Positions 40,587-51,711 of a stretch of DNA of 64,000 nt are shown one piece after another. Origin of the DNA: Pseudomonas shahriarae (GTDB lineage Bacteria > Pseudomonadota > Gammaproteobacteria > Pseudomonadales > Pseudomonadaceae); contig NZ_CP077085.1 in the NCBI RefSeq assembly GCF_014268455.2, forward strand, positions 4,443,001-4,507,000, read 5' to 3'. Below the pieces are notes generated by a model, which saw only the letters and a program-made list of their open reading frames with translations, had not been told where the DNA came from and made no database searches. The position numbers were made by a program, and so were the translations under genes. Every line of letters begins with the position of its first letter. Within the stretch, counting starts at the first letter, position 1.

Positions 40587-40608
40587 ACGCCGCGAGCAAT
40601 CGCGGCGT
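40587..40608 (-). terminator. hairpin between DUF2167 gene and SRP RNA
   Basis: Perfect 9-base arms ACGCCGCGA / TCGCGGCGT, 4-base loop. On the minus strand the stem is followed by TTTTCGTG, so it likely terminates transcription past the 4.5S RNA; for the plus-strand gene it is a T-less hairpin 16 bases after the stop. Confidence 0.6.
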
Positions 40609-40712
40609 ACAAATAGCTTGGCCTCGGGCGCAATCAGGCCTGGGCAAGTGAAAAATTCTGATGAATTGGATAGCGGAATAAACAAGAGGGTTGTTGCGAG
40701 GGGGCGTTATGG

Positions 40713-40823
40713 AGGCAACCCCACCAGCCACACCCCGGCACACAATGTTCCCGCTGTGGCTGCTTCCTTCCGGATCTGACCAGGTTCACGGGTAATCGTT
40801 GCGGGGGGACCGATGGGGTCACC
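40713..40823 (-). ncRNA. ffs: 4.5S signal recognition particle RNA
   Basis: On the minus strand the core GATCCGGAAGGAAGCAGCC with preceding GGTCA is the invariant Ffh-binding domain of bacterial SRP RNA. The ends GGTGACCCCA (5') and TGGGGTTGCC (3') pair to close the long hairpin, giving about 111 nucleotides. It binds Ffh to target nascent inner-membrane proteins. Exact ends are estimated from pairing. The remaining bases of 40824-40959 hold no recognised gene. Confidence 0.92.
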
Positions 40824-40959
40824 ATAACGACGCTGGCCTCTCGGCAAGCGGGGCCATTGTACCGATCTCATCGGAAGTTACAACCGTTGGCGCAGGATTA
40901 AAAAGCCAAGAGGTTCAAGTACTTGCCATAGCCCTCAAGAACACCCTCGCACCTTTTGA

Positions 40960-42126
40960 TCATTGGGCTTTCAATACCTCATCCGCACGGCCGCCCTCTT
41001 CCTGGATCACCAAGTGGATGAAGTGCAACTTGGCAATCACCGCCGGCGGTAGCACGAAGGGATAGAAATCCGGCTGCCCCATGCTGCGGGACAGTTCGTT
41101 GAGCATGCCGGCCAGCTCGATCCAGGCGTTGACGAACGACAGGAACGCCGCGCCGCCAGGGTGCTGCGGGTCATAGAGGGTGGTGAGGGGAAATGGCTGG
41201 TAGTCCAGGTCCATCTCCCGTGCGCTCATGCCAAACCCCAGGGCGGTGTCGACCGCGTCCATCATGTGCAGGTAATGGGCCCAGGTTTCTGCCCAGTCCT
41301 CCCAGGGGTGCATGGTGGCGTAAGCGCTGACGCAGGTTTGCTGCCAGTCCGGGCGCGGGCCGTTCTGGTAGTGCTGGTCGAGGGCGTCGGTATAACTGGC
41401 GCGTTCGTCGCCGAACAGGCTGCGAAACGGCTGCAACCAATGACTGCCGGCGATCAGGCGATCCCAATAGTAGTGGCCGACCTCATGGCGGAAGTGACCG
41501 AGCAAGGTGCGGTACGGCTCGCGCATCTGCACGCGGATTTTCTCGCGGTGCTCGTCGTCGGCCTCCTTGATATCCAGGGTGATCAAGCCATTGGCATGGC
41601 CCGTGGTGGGGGCCTTGCCTGCCAGGTCGATACCCACGAAGTCAAAAGCCAGGCTATTGGTCTCGTCGACTGTTTTGGGGATCACCTGCAACCCCAGGCT
41701 GATCAATTGCGCCACCAGCCGGCGTTTGGCGGTTTCCACCTTGCGCCAGCGCTCGGGGTTTTCCGGAATCGACAGGTCGGGAATGGTGCGATTAAGGCTG
41801 CACGCCACACACAGCGGCGCGGTGCTGTAGGCCGGGATCAGCCAGTTGCAGGCCGCAGGGGTATCGAGGTTGGCGCAGCGACGCCAGGCGCCGGCGTCGA
41901 GGTTGTCGTCCTGCAGCCAGGTATCGACCACTGACCCCGGTTGCAGGGACGCCAGCCGGCCTTGCTCGGGCAGGTAACCCAACAGCGCCGAACAGGCCAG
42001 GCATTGGCTGTTGCGAAAAAACAGGGATTGCCCGCAACGGCACTGCCAGACCTTGCTGTTGCGCGAAGCCCCGCCCATGAATGGCGCGGCGATGCGCGAA
42101 CTGAGCTGTTCGAAGAAGCGGTACAT
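40960..42126 (-). CDS. putative zinc-binding metallopeptidase
   Basis: 388 residues. An N-terminal zinc ribbon (Cys29-x-Cys31 and Cys42-x-x-Cys45), a second set of cysteines (Cys84, Cys93, Cys106, Cys109), then a zincin-like domain with HEVGHYYW (His214-Glu215-His218) and a downstream EDWAETWAHYLHMMD helix whose Glu may be a third ligand. This matches the uncharacterised metallopeptidase family often annotated DUF2248/Peptidase_Mx. No signal peptide, so cytoplasmic. Substrate unknown. Confidence 0.8.
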   Translation of the reverse strand: MYRFFEQLSSRIAAPFMGGASRNSKVWQCRCGQSLFFRNSQCLACSALLGYLPEQGRLASLQPGSVVDTWLQDDNLDAGAWRRCANLDTPAACNWLIPAYSTAPLCVACSLNRTIPDLSIPENPERWRKVETAKRRLVAQLISLGLQVIPKTVDETNSLAFDFVGIDLAGKAPTTGHANGLITLDIKEADDEHREKIRVQMREPYRTLLGHFRHEVGHYYWDRLIAGSHWLQPFRSLFGDERASYTDALDQHYQNGPRPDWQQTCVSAYATMHPWEDWAETWAHYLHMMDAVDTALGFGMSAREMDLDYQPFPLTTLYDPQHPGGAAFLSFVNAWIELAGMLNELSRSMGQPDFYPFVLPPAVIAKLHFIHLVIQEEGGRADEVLKAQ

Positions 42127-42174
42127 GGCGATCTCTCCAGGGGCGTGCCCAAGACTAGATCATTTACCGCGCAA

Positions 42175-42280
42175 GATCGTTCCCACGTTCTGCCTGGCAA
42201 TGACGCCATGGGCCTCTACGTCCGCTGTTGGGTCGCGGAACGTGCTGGAATGCATTCCCACGCAAAGCGTGGGAACGGTC
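42175..42280. repeat. palindromic repeat of a non-REP family
   Basis: Outer ends GATCGTTCCCACG and GTGGGAACGGTC face each other, and an inner perfect hairpin TTCCCACGC / GCGTGGGAA lies at 42255-42275 with a 3-base loop. The TTCCCACGC core differs from the GGGAGCGGGCTTGC REP core. Lies between the ligA stop and the metallopeptidase promoter. Confidence 0.65.
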
Positions 42281-42281
42281 A

Positions 42282-44678
<2,397 letters not shown>

Positions 44679-44727
44679 TCAATATGTTAGTGCGCTTAAT
44701 TCTACTGACAACGCTGAAGACCCGTCC

Positions 44728-45591
44728 TCAGCGTTTCTGTGTCAGGGCGCGACGCTCGAACTCGACGATGCGCTGACGGTAGTGTTCGATGGTCTGGGCG
44801 GTCAGCACGCTGCGCTGGTCGTCCTTGAGCTCGCCATTGAGCTCCTGGGACAGCTTGCGGGCTGCGGCCACCATGACGTCGAACGCCTGTTTCGGGTGAC
44901 GCGGGCCTGGCAGGCCGAGGAAGAAGCTCACGGCAGGGGTGCTGAACAGGTCGATATCGTCCAGATCGAAGGTGCCCGGCTTGACCGCGTTGGCCATGGA
45001 GAACAGTACTTCACCGTTGCCGGCCATGCTTTCGTGACGGTGGAAAATATCCATCTCGCCGAAACGCAGGCCGCTTTCCAGGATGTTCTGCAACAGCGCC
45101 GGGCCCTTGAAACCGGCCGCGTCGCGGCAGATCACGCTGATCACCAGCACTTCTTCAGCTGCCGGCTGGTCCTTGGTGGACTCACGTGGCGCGCTCTTGG
45201 CCGGGCTTTCATCCGGGAAATCACCATCGCGGCTGCTGAAGCTCGGGCCTTCGTCCACGTCGAGGTTCAGGTCGCCCTGATGCGGCTCGGCCACAGCAGC
45301 GCTGCCGCGCTTGCCACGTTTGGACGACGGTTCGCGGGCTTCACGCACCGGGGCGCTCATCGACGGCAGGTCGTGCTCGTCCAGCTGCGGCTCTTTATGG
45401 GTGTCCAGGACACGGGGCGGCCCCAGCAGCTCGGCAGCGCCGTCGTCGTCGGGCAAATTGGACAGGTTACGGTCCAGACGGAATTTCAGCTTGCCCTTGC
45501 CGCCGCGCATACGGCGCCAGCCATCAAAAAGAATACCGGCTATTACAATAATGCCGATGACGATCAGCCACTCGCGCAGACCGATTTCCAT
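44728..45591 (-). CDS. zipA: cell division protein ZipA
   Basis: 287 residues. Membrane anchor at about 8-22 ([18 protein letters not shown]), a charged flexible linker (about 35-150), and the FtsZ-binding C-terminal domain ([16 protein letters not shown] ... [21 protein letters not shown]). Tethers FtsZ to the inner membrane. Lies between smc and ligA as in other Pseudomonas. Confidence 0.94.
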   Translation of the reverse strand: MEIGLREWLIVIGIIVIAGILFDGWRRMRGGKGKLKFRLDRNLSNLPDDDGAAELLGPPRVLDTHKEPQLDEHDLPSMSAPVREAREPSSKRGKRGSAAVAEPHQGDLNLDVDEGPSFSSRDGDFPDESPAKSAPRESTKDQPAAEEVLVISVICRDAAGFKGPALLQNILESGLRFGEMDIFHRHESMAGNGEVLFSMANAVKPGTFDLDDIDLFSTPAVSFFLGLPGPRHPKQAFDVMVAAARKLSQELNGELKDDQRSVLTAQTIEHYRQRIVEFERRALTQKR

Positions 45592-45844
45592 GTAATCCCT
45601 TGCCTCTATAAAAAATGCTGAAAAATAAGGGGTTTAGCACCGTGCAAACCGCTTTAAAACGTGGCGCCAACTCTATGTTCTGACTGACGTTTTGCCCACG
45701 CATACGAAAAATTGACATTAAACTAGCACGACCAAAGATAACTTTACACAGTTGGCGCAAAATGTGTCGGCTGACGCAGGAATTAAGCTACAAATCATAA
45801 GCTTCAAGCCGACACTCATGCCCCTTGAAGCTAGCAACTTGGCG

Positions 45845-48800
45845 CTAACTTTCCACCATTGCCATCGCCTCTTCCACATCCACCGCCACCAGTCGCGAAC
45901 AGCCCGGTTCATGCATGGTCACCCCCATCAATTGATCCGCCATTTCCATGGCGATCTTGTTGTGGGTGATATAGATGAACTGCACCGTCTGGGACATCTC
46001 TTTAACCAGGCGGGCATAGCGTCCAACGTTAGCGTCATCCAGCGGCGCGTCAACTTCATCGAGCATGCAGAACGGCGCCGGGTTCAACTTGAAGATGGCA
46101 AACACCAGGGCCAATGCGGTCAGGGCCTTCTCGCCGCCGGACAACAAATGGATGGTGCTGTTCTTCTTGCCCGGAGGCCGCGCCATGATCGTTACCCCTG
46201 TATCGAGTAGATCTTCGCCCGTCAGTTCCAAGTAAGCGCTGCCACCGCCGAAAACTTTTGGGAATAAGGCCTGTAAACCGCCATTAATCTGATCAAAGGT
46301 ATCTTTGAAGCGGTTACGGGTTTCCTTGTCGATCTTGCGAATGACGTTTTCCAGGGTGTCCAGGGCTTCCACCAGATCGGCGTTCTGGGCATCCAGGTAA
46401 CGTTTACGCTCGGACTGCTGCTGGTATTCGTCGATGGCGGCGAGGTTGATCGCGCCGAGTCGCTGAATGCGCGCGGCAATGCGCTCAAGTTCTTCTTCGG
46501 CTTCTTTCTCGTTGGCCTCGGCGGTCAAGGTATTGAGTACGCCGTGCAGGTCGTAGCCATCTTCCAGCAACTGATCCTGCAAGGTTTTGCGGCGCACCGT
46601 CAGGGCCTGCCATTCCATGCGCTGCTGTTCGAGCTGGCTGCGGATCAATTGTGATTGCTGCTCGGCCTGAGTCCGGCGCTTTTCTGCGTCGCGCAGTTCG
46701 CGGTCGGCGTCTTCCAGAGCGATCTGCGCGGTCTTGAGTTCTTCGTCGACGCTCATGCGTTTATCGAGCAACTCTTCGAGCTTCAAGCGCAGCTCTTCCA
46801 GGGGCGCCTCGCCCTCCTCCAGGTTGAGACTCAGTTGCTCGCGCTTTTCCGTCAGGCGTTCGGACTGCATCTCCAGGCGCTCCAGGGCCTGGCGCGTGGA
46901 ATCGTGCTGAGCGCGCAACGAGCCCAGGCGCACCGCCAACTGGTGGGCGTGATCCTTGTGCTGGCGTGCTTCCTGGCGTACCCGATCGAGGCGTTCACGC
47001 AGGCTGTCACGCTGGGCCAGCAGCAGTTCACGCTGCTCGGTGTCGAGGGCCATGCTGTCGAGGGCATCCTGCAACTGCAGGCGCGCTTCGCCGACTTGTT
47101 CATGTTCGAGGGCGCGCTGTTCGCCCATCTCGGCCACTTCTTCATCGAGACGGGTACGGCGCAGGGTCAACTGTTCGGCCTTGGCCTTGCTGGCCGAGAG
47201 CTGGGCTTTCAATTCACCCTGCTGGCGCGCTTCGTCCTGCAACAGGCGGCGCAAATGTTCGCGGCCGGTCTCTTGCTGGCGCTGGGTGGCGCGCAGGGTT
47301 TGCAGTTGGGTTTCCAGGGACTCCAGGGTCGCCTCGCGCTCTTCGCGCTCGGCACTCAGGTTGACGATTTCCTGGCCACGGGCCAATACGCCGCTTTCGG
47401 CTTCACTGGCGCGGCGCACCCGCAAAAAGTGCCGGCCGACCCAGTAGCCGTCGCGGCTGATCAGGCTTTCGCCAGAGGCCAATTGGCCACGCAACGCCAG
47501 GGCCTGTTCCAGGGAGTCCACCGGCTTGACCTGGCCCAGCCAGGGCGACAGATCAATCGGCGCCTCGACTTTATCCAACAGGCTGCCCGGCACGCGGGTG
47601 CCATCGGCTGCCGGGCTGAGCAGACGCAAGTCGCCCTGGGTGAAACCGGCCAGATCAAACCCGCCAAAGTCATCCACCAGCACCGCCTGCAGATCCGCGC
47701 CAAGCACGGTCTCCACGGCCAGTTCCCAACCGGCTTCGACCTTCAAGCCTTCGGCCAGGCGCGGACGCTCGGCCAGGTGCTGGTCACGCAGCCATTCTGC
47801 GGTGCCCGTGCCGGGATCCAGTGCCGCCTGCTGCAAGGCTTCAAGGGAGGCCAGGCGCCCGTTGAGGCGCTGCAAATCACCCTGGGCCTGCTGCTGCGCC
47901 TGGGTCGCCTGCTGCAGTTCCTGGCGCAATTGCTCCAGGCGCTCCACTTGCTGTTCTTCGCTGGCTTCCAGCTCTTCGAGCGTCATTTCGCTTTCGGCCA
48001 ACTGCTCGCTCAGCGCCATGATCGCCGCGTCTTCCGGGGCAGCGGCCAGCAAGGCGCGCTCCTCCAGGACCCGGCGCTGGCGCTCGGCCAGGCGTTCCAT
48101 ACTGGTTTCCAGTTGCTGGATGCGCGACTGCTGCACCTCAGCCTGGCGCCGCGGCTCGGCGGAGCGCAGGTTGAACGCATCCCACTGTTCCTGCCAACCG
48201 TGCATGGTGGTTTCGGATTCTTCCAGGGCGGCGGCGGCCTCTTCGGCGGCGGCGCTGGTGATTTCCTGCTCGGGGATGAGCATGTCCAGCTCTTCGCCGA
48301 GGGTCAGCAGCAAGGTGCGGTCGTGGCCCAGGTGCGACTCGGTTTCCAGGCGCGCTCGCTCCGCTTCCTTCAGGTCATCCTGCAACTGGCGCAAGCGCTG
48401 CTGGCCGTGCTGGATGCTCTGCTCGACCCGCGCAATATCGCCGCCCACCGAATAGAAGCGGCCCTGCACCAGGTTGAAGCGCTCGGACAAGTCATGGTGA
48501 CCGTCACGCAGGCGTTCGATGCTGGCGTCGGCATTGCGCTGCTCAGCCACCAGGGCTTCGAAGCTGATTTCCTGGGTGCCGATAATCGCTTCGCGCTGGC
48601 CCACCTGGTCATTCAAGGCCTGCCAGCGCAGCGCCGAGAGTTGCGCCTTGAGCTGGCGTTCTTCGCCTTTGTATTCCTGGTATTTCTCGGCGGCCTGGGC
48701 CTGGCGGTGCAGGCGCTCCAGCTGGCGCTCCAGCTCTTCACGCAGGTCGGTCAGGCGCGCGAGGTTTTCGTGGGTGCGGCGGATGCGGTTTTCGGTCTCG

Positions 48801-49333
48801 CGGCGGCGCTCCTTGTACTTGGAGATACCGGCCGCTTCCTCGATAAAGTTGCGCAGGTCCTCGGGCTTGGCTTCGATCAGCTTGGAGATCATGCCCTGCT
48901 CGATAATCGAGTAGCTGCGCGGGCCCAGGCCGGTGCCGAGGAAGATGTCGGTAATGTCGCGGCGCCGGCACTTGGTGCCGTTGAGGAAGTAACTGTTCTG
49001 GCTGTCGCGCGTCACTTTGCGGCGGATGGAGATTTCCGCGTAGGCGGCGTATTCACCCACCAGGGTACCGTCGGAGTTGTCGAACACCAGTTCGATGCTG
49101 GCCTGACTGACCGGCTTGCGGCTGGTGGAGCCATTGAAGATGACGTCGGTCATCGACTCGCCACGCAGGTTTTTCGCCGAGCTCTCGCCCATCACCCAGC
49201 GCACGGCGTCGATGATGTTCGACTTGCCGCAGCCATTGGGCCCGACCACTGCCGCCATGTTACTGGGGAAGTTCACCGTGGTCGGGTCGACGAAGGATTT
49301 GAACCCCGCCAGTTTGATGCATTTGAGCCGCAC
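45845..49333 (-). CDS. smc: chromosome segregation protein SMC
   Basis: 1162 residues from a GTG at 49333 (reading MRLKCIKLAGFKSF); 13 further upstream residues overlap the GntR gene. Walker A GPNGCGKSN near residue 32, two long coiled-coil arms separated by a hinge at about 500-650, signature LLSGGEKALTALALV and Walker B PAPFCMLDEVDAPLDD at the C-terminus. Condensin ATPase. Starts 2 bases after the GntR stop codon, so it may be cotranscribed with that gene. Confidence 0.96.
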   Translation of the reverse strand: MRLKCIKLAGFKSFVDPTTVNFPSNMAAVVGPNGCGKSNIIDAVRWVMGESSAKNLRGESMTDVIFNGSTSRKPVSQASIELVFDNSDGTLVGEYAAYAEISIRRKVTRDSQNSYFLNGTKCRRRDITDIFLGTGLGPRSYSIIEQGMISKLIEAKPEDLRNFIEEAAGISKYKERRRETENRIRRTHENLARLTDLREELERQLERLHRQAQAAEKYQEYKGEERQLKAQLSALRWQALNDQVGQREAIIGTQEISFEALVAEQRNADASIERLRDGHHDLSERFNLVQGRFYSVGGDIARVEQSIQHGQQRLRQLQDDLKEAERARLETESHLGHDRTLLLTLGEELDMLIPEQEITSAAAEEAAAALEESETTMHGWQEQWDAFNLRSAEPRRQAEVQQSRIQQLETSMERLAERQRRVLEERALLAAAPEDAAIMALSEQLAESEMTLEELEASEEQQVERLEQLRQELQQATQAQQQAQGDLQRLNGRLASLEALQQAALDPGTGTAEWLRDQHLAERPRLAEGLKVEAGWELAVETVLGADLQAVLVDDFGGFDLAGFTQGDLRLLSPAADGTRVPGSLLDKVEAPIDLSPWLGQVKPVDSLEQALALRGQLASGESLISRDGYWVGRHFLRVRRASEAESGVLARGQEIVNLSAEREEREATLESLETQLQTLRATQRQQETGREHLRRLLQDEARQQGELKAQLSASKAKAEQLTLRRTRLDEEVAEMGEQRALEHEQVGEARLQLQDALDSMALDTEQRELLLAQRDSLRERLDRVRQEARQHKDHAHQLAVRLGSLRAQHDSTRQALERLEMQSERLTEKREQLSLNLEEGEAPLEELRLKLEELLDKRMSVDEELKTAQIALEDADRELRDAEKRRTQAEQQSQLIRSQLEQQRMEWQALTVRRKTLQDQLLEDGYDLHGVLNTLTAEANEKEAEEELERIAARIQRLGAINLAAIDEYQQQSERKRYLDAQNADLVEALDTLENVIRKIDKETRNRFKDTFDQINGGLQALFPKVFGGGSAYLELTGEDLLDTGVTIMARPPGKKNSTIHLLSGGEKALTALALVFAIFKLNPAPFCMLDEVDAPLDDANVGRYARLVKEMSQTVQFIYITHNKIAMEMADQLMGVTMHEPGCSRLVAVDVEEAMAMVES

Positions 49334-49335
49334 GC

Positions 49336-49995
49336 TTAGGCGTCCGCCAGGGCTGCGATAACCAGTGAACAACTGCGCTGGCCATAGGCCGAGAGCACTT
49401 GGCGGATCTGCGGCAGATCACGGGCCAGTACAGCGGCGAGCAGTTGCTCGAACAGCGCCAGGTACTCGCTCATCGACGCCTTGCGTTGATCCAGGGCCAG
49501 GTAATAGGCGCGGTTCATCGCCGGTTGCAGATTTTCGACGGTTTCCTGCAGGTACGGGTTATTGGCAAAGGGGTACGCGGCGCGCATGACATTGAAGCAT
49601 TCTTCGACAAAAGCGCGGATGTCCTGGCGCTCGAAATTGCTCACCAGCCGTTGCTGGATCTGCACGAAGGGCGCCATGTCGGCCTGGGTCTGCCAGCCTT
49701 CGGCGACCGCATTGCCCAGCAGGATGTACAGCTCGCTCATCAGCGTGCACAGGCTCTGCACCTTGTGCGCGGTGAGCTCGGTGACGTGGGCGCCACGGCG
49801 CGGCAGGATGGCGATCAGGTGCCGTCGCTCGAGGATCAGCAAGGCTTCGCGCACGGAGCCACGGCTGACATTCAGCGCCAGCGTGACTTTCTGTTCCTGG
49901 ATCCGCTCCCCAGGCTTGAGATCGCCGCGAATGATGCGTTCGGCGAGGTGGTGAGCGATTTGCTCGGCAAGACTATCCGGCGCCTTGAACGTCAT
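49336..49995 (-). CDS. GntR-family (FCD) transcriptional regulator next to xdh
   Basis: 219 residues. Winged helix at about 7-70 (AERIIRGDLKPGERIQEQKV, NVSRGSVREALLILERR) and an FCD ligand-binding domain. Divergent from xdhA with 267 bases between, so it is the natural candidate regulator of the xanthine dehydrogenase operon. The helix-turn-helix is intact. Ligand unknown, perhaps a purine. Confidence 0.88.
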   Translation of the reverse strand: MTFKAPDSLAEQIAHHLAERIIRGDLKPGERIQEQKVTLALNVSRGSVREALLILERRHLIAILPRRGAHVTELTAHKVQSLCTLMSELYILLGNAVAEGWQTQADMAPFVQIQQRLVSNFERQDIRAFVEECFNVMRAAYPFANNPYLQETVENLQPAMNRAYYLALDQRKASMSEYLALFEQLLAAVLARDLPQIRQVLSAYGQRSCSLVIAALADA

Positions 49996-50166
49996 GTTTT
50001 CCCTTCAAAATCTGCTATCGGTACAAGGGCGGCAGTGTAGCGCAATCACTGAGCCAGCAACGCCGAATTTGGCATGAAATAAGCAGACGATAAAGCCCAG
50101 GCGCCCCTGAAAACGGCGGTTACAGGGATCTGAACCATAATCAAAGGTGTTGCAATCGCATTTTCT

Positions 50167-50203
50167 TGACCTTCTGGTCAGAAAATCGTTGACCGAAAAG
50201 TCA
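50167..50203. promoter_or_regulatory. paired TGACC palindromes between GntR gene and xdhA
   Basis: TGACCTTCTGGTCA (50167-50180) is a perfect interrupted palindrome, and TGACCGAAAAGTCA (50190-50203) is a second, less perfect copy with the same half site. Centres are 23 bases apart, about two helical turns. Likely operator for the divergent GntR protein or another dimeric purine regulator. Confidence 0.5.
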
Positions 50204-50262
50204 GACATGACTAGATTCGGCGCAAAGCGGTTAACAACAATAATGAGTCTGCGAGGCCTTCC

Positions 50263-51711
50263 GTGATCCAGTTTTTAATCAACCAGGAGCTCCGTAGCGA
50301 GCATGACCTGGACCCGAACCTGACTGTGCTCAACTACCTGCGTGAGCACCTGGGCAAATCCGGAACCAAGGAAGGCTGCGCCAGCGGCGACTGTGGTGCC
50401 TGCACCGTGGTAGTCGGCGAGCTGCATACCGACGAGCAAGGTGCCGAGCAGATTCGCTATCGCAGCCTCAATTCGTGCCTGACGTTTGTCTCATCCCTGC
50501 ACGGCAAACAACTGATCACCGTGGAAGACCTCAAGCACCAGGGCCAACTGCACAGCGTGCAACAGGCCATGGTCGAGTGCCATGGTTCCCAATGCGGTTT
50601 CTGCACCCCCGGTTTTGTAATGTCGCTGTTCGCCCTGCAAAAAAACAGCGACGCCCCCGACAGCGCCAAGGCCCACGAAGCCCTGGCCGGCAACCTGTGC
50701 CGCTGCACCGGCTACCGGCCGATCCTGGCCGCTGCCGAGCAAGCCTGCTGCAACAAGCCCCAGGACCAGTTCGACAGCCGCGAGGCGCAGACCATCGCCC
50801 GCCTCAAGGCCATCGCGCCGACGCAAACCGGCGAACTGAACAGCGGCGACAAACGCTGCCTGGTGCCCCTGACCGTCGCCGACCTGGCCGACCTCTACGA
50901 CGCCTACCCCCAAGCCCGGCTGCTGGCCGGCGGTACCGACCTGGCGCTGGAGGTCACCCAGTTCCACCGCGTGCTGCCGGTGATGATCTACGTCGGCAAC
51001 ATTGAAGCCATGAAGCGCATCGAGACCTTTGACGACCGCCTGGAAATCGGCGCCGCTACCGCCCTCTCCGACTGCTACAGCGCGCTGCACCACGAGTACC
51101 CGGACTTCGGCGACCTGCTGCACCGCTTCGCCTCCCTGCAAATCCGCAACCAGGGCACCCTCGGCGGCAATATCGGCAACGCCTCGCCCATCGGTGACTC
51201 GCCGCCGCTGCTGATCGCCCTCGGCGCGCAGATCGTGCTGTGCAAGGGCAACGTGCGCCGCACCCTGGCCCTGGAAGACTACTTTATCGACTACCGCGTC
51301 ACTGCCCGTCAGGACAGTGAGTTCATCGAGAAGATCATCGTGCCCAAGGGCCACGCGCTGTTTCGCGCCTACAAGGTTTCCAAGCGCCTGGACGATGACA
51401 TCTCGGCAGTCTGCGCAGCCTTCAATCTGAAGTTCGACAATGGGGTGATCAGCGATGCCCGCGTCGCCTTCGGTGGCATGGCCGCCACCCCCAAACGCGC
51501 ACAACACTGCGAGGCCCTGCTGATCGGCGCCACCTGGAACAGCGCCACCGTGGAGAAAGCCTGTGCGGCCCTGGCCGAGGATTTCACCCCGCTGTCGGAC
51601 TTCCGTGCGAGCAAGGAATACCGCCTGCTCAGCGCCCAGAACCTGCTGCGCAAATACTTCATCGAACTGCAAACGCCGCACATCGAGACTCGGGTGACCG
51701 CTTATGTCTAA
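50263..51711 (+). CDS. xdhA: xanthine dehydrogenase small subunit (Fe-S and FAD)
   Basis: 482 residues with a GTG start. [2Fe-2S] domain with Cys39, Cys44 and Cys47 in GCASGDCGACTV, second cluster Cys111 and Cys114 in CGFCTPGF and Cys146-x-Cys148 in NLCRCTGYRP, then the FAD domain with LLAGGTDLALEVT and LGGNIGNASPIGDSPP. Passes electrons from the molybdenum site of XdhB to NAD. Overlaps xdhB by 8 bases. Purine degradation: hypoxanthine and xanthine to urate. Confidence 0.95.
   Translation: MIQFLINQELRSEHDLDPNLTVLNYLREHLGKSGTKEGCASGDCGACTVVVGELHTDEQGAEQIRYRSLNSCLTFVSSLHGKQLITVEDLKHQGQLHSVQQAMVECHGSQCGFCTPGFVMSLFALQKNSDAPDSAKAHEALAGNLCRCTGYRPILAAAEQACCNKPQDQFDSREAQTIARLKAIAPTQTGELNSGDKRCLVPLTVADLADLYDAYPQARLLAGGTDLALEVTQFHRVLPVMIYVGNIEAMKRIETFDDRLEIGAATALSDCYSALHHEYPDFGDLLHRFASLQIRNQGTLGGNIGNASPIGDSPPLLIALGAQIVLCKGNVRRTLALEDYFIDYRVTARQDSEFIEKIIVPKGHALFRAYKVSKRLDDDISAVCAAFNLKFDNGVISDARVAFGGMAATPKRAQHCEALLIGATWNSATVEKACAALAEDFTPLSDFRASKEYRLLSAQNLLRKYFIELQTPHIETRVTAYV

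Noticed and set aside
46655..49339. 894-residue plus-strand open frame opposite smc, and similar long frames opposite xdhB, ccoN and ligA
   Set aside because: Third-position GC bias of the real minus- or plus-strand genes creates long antisense frames; translations are low-complexity and match no fold.
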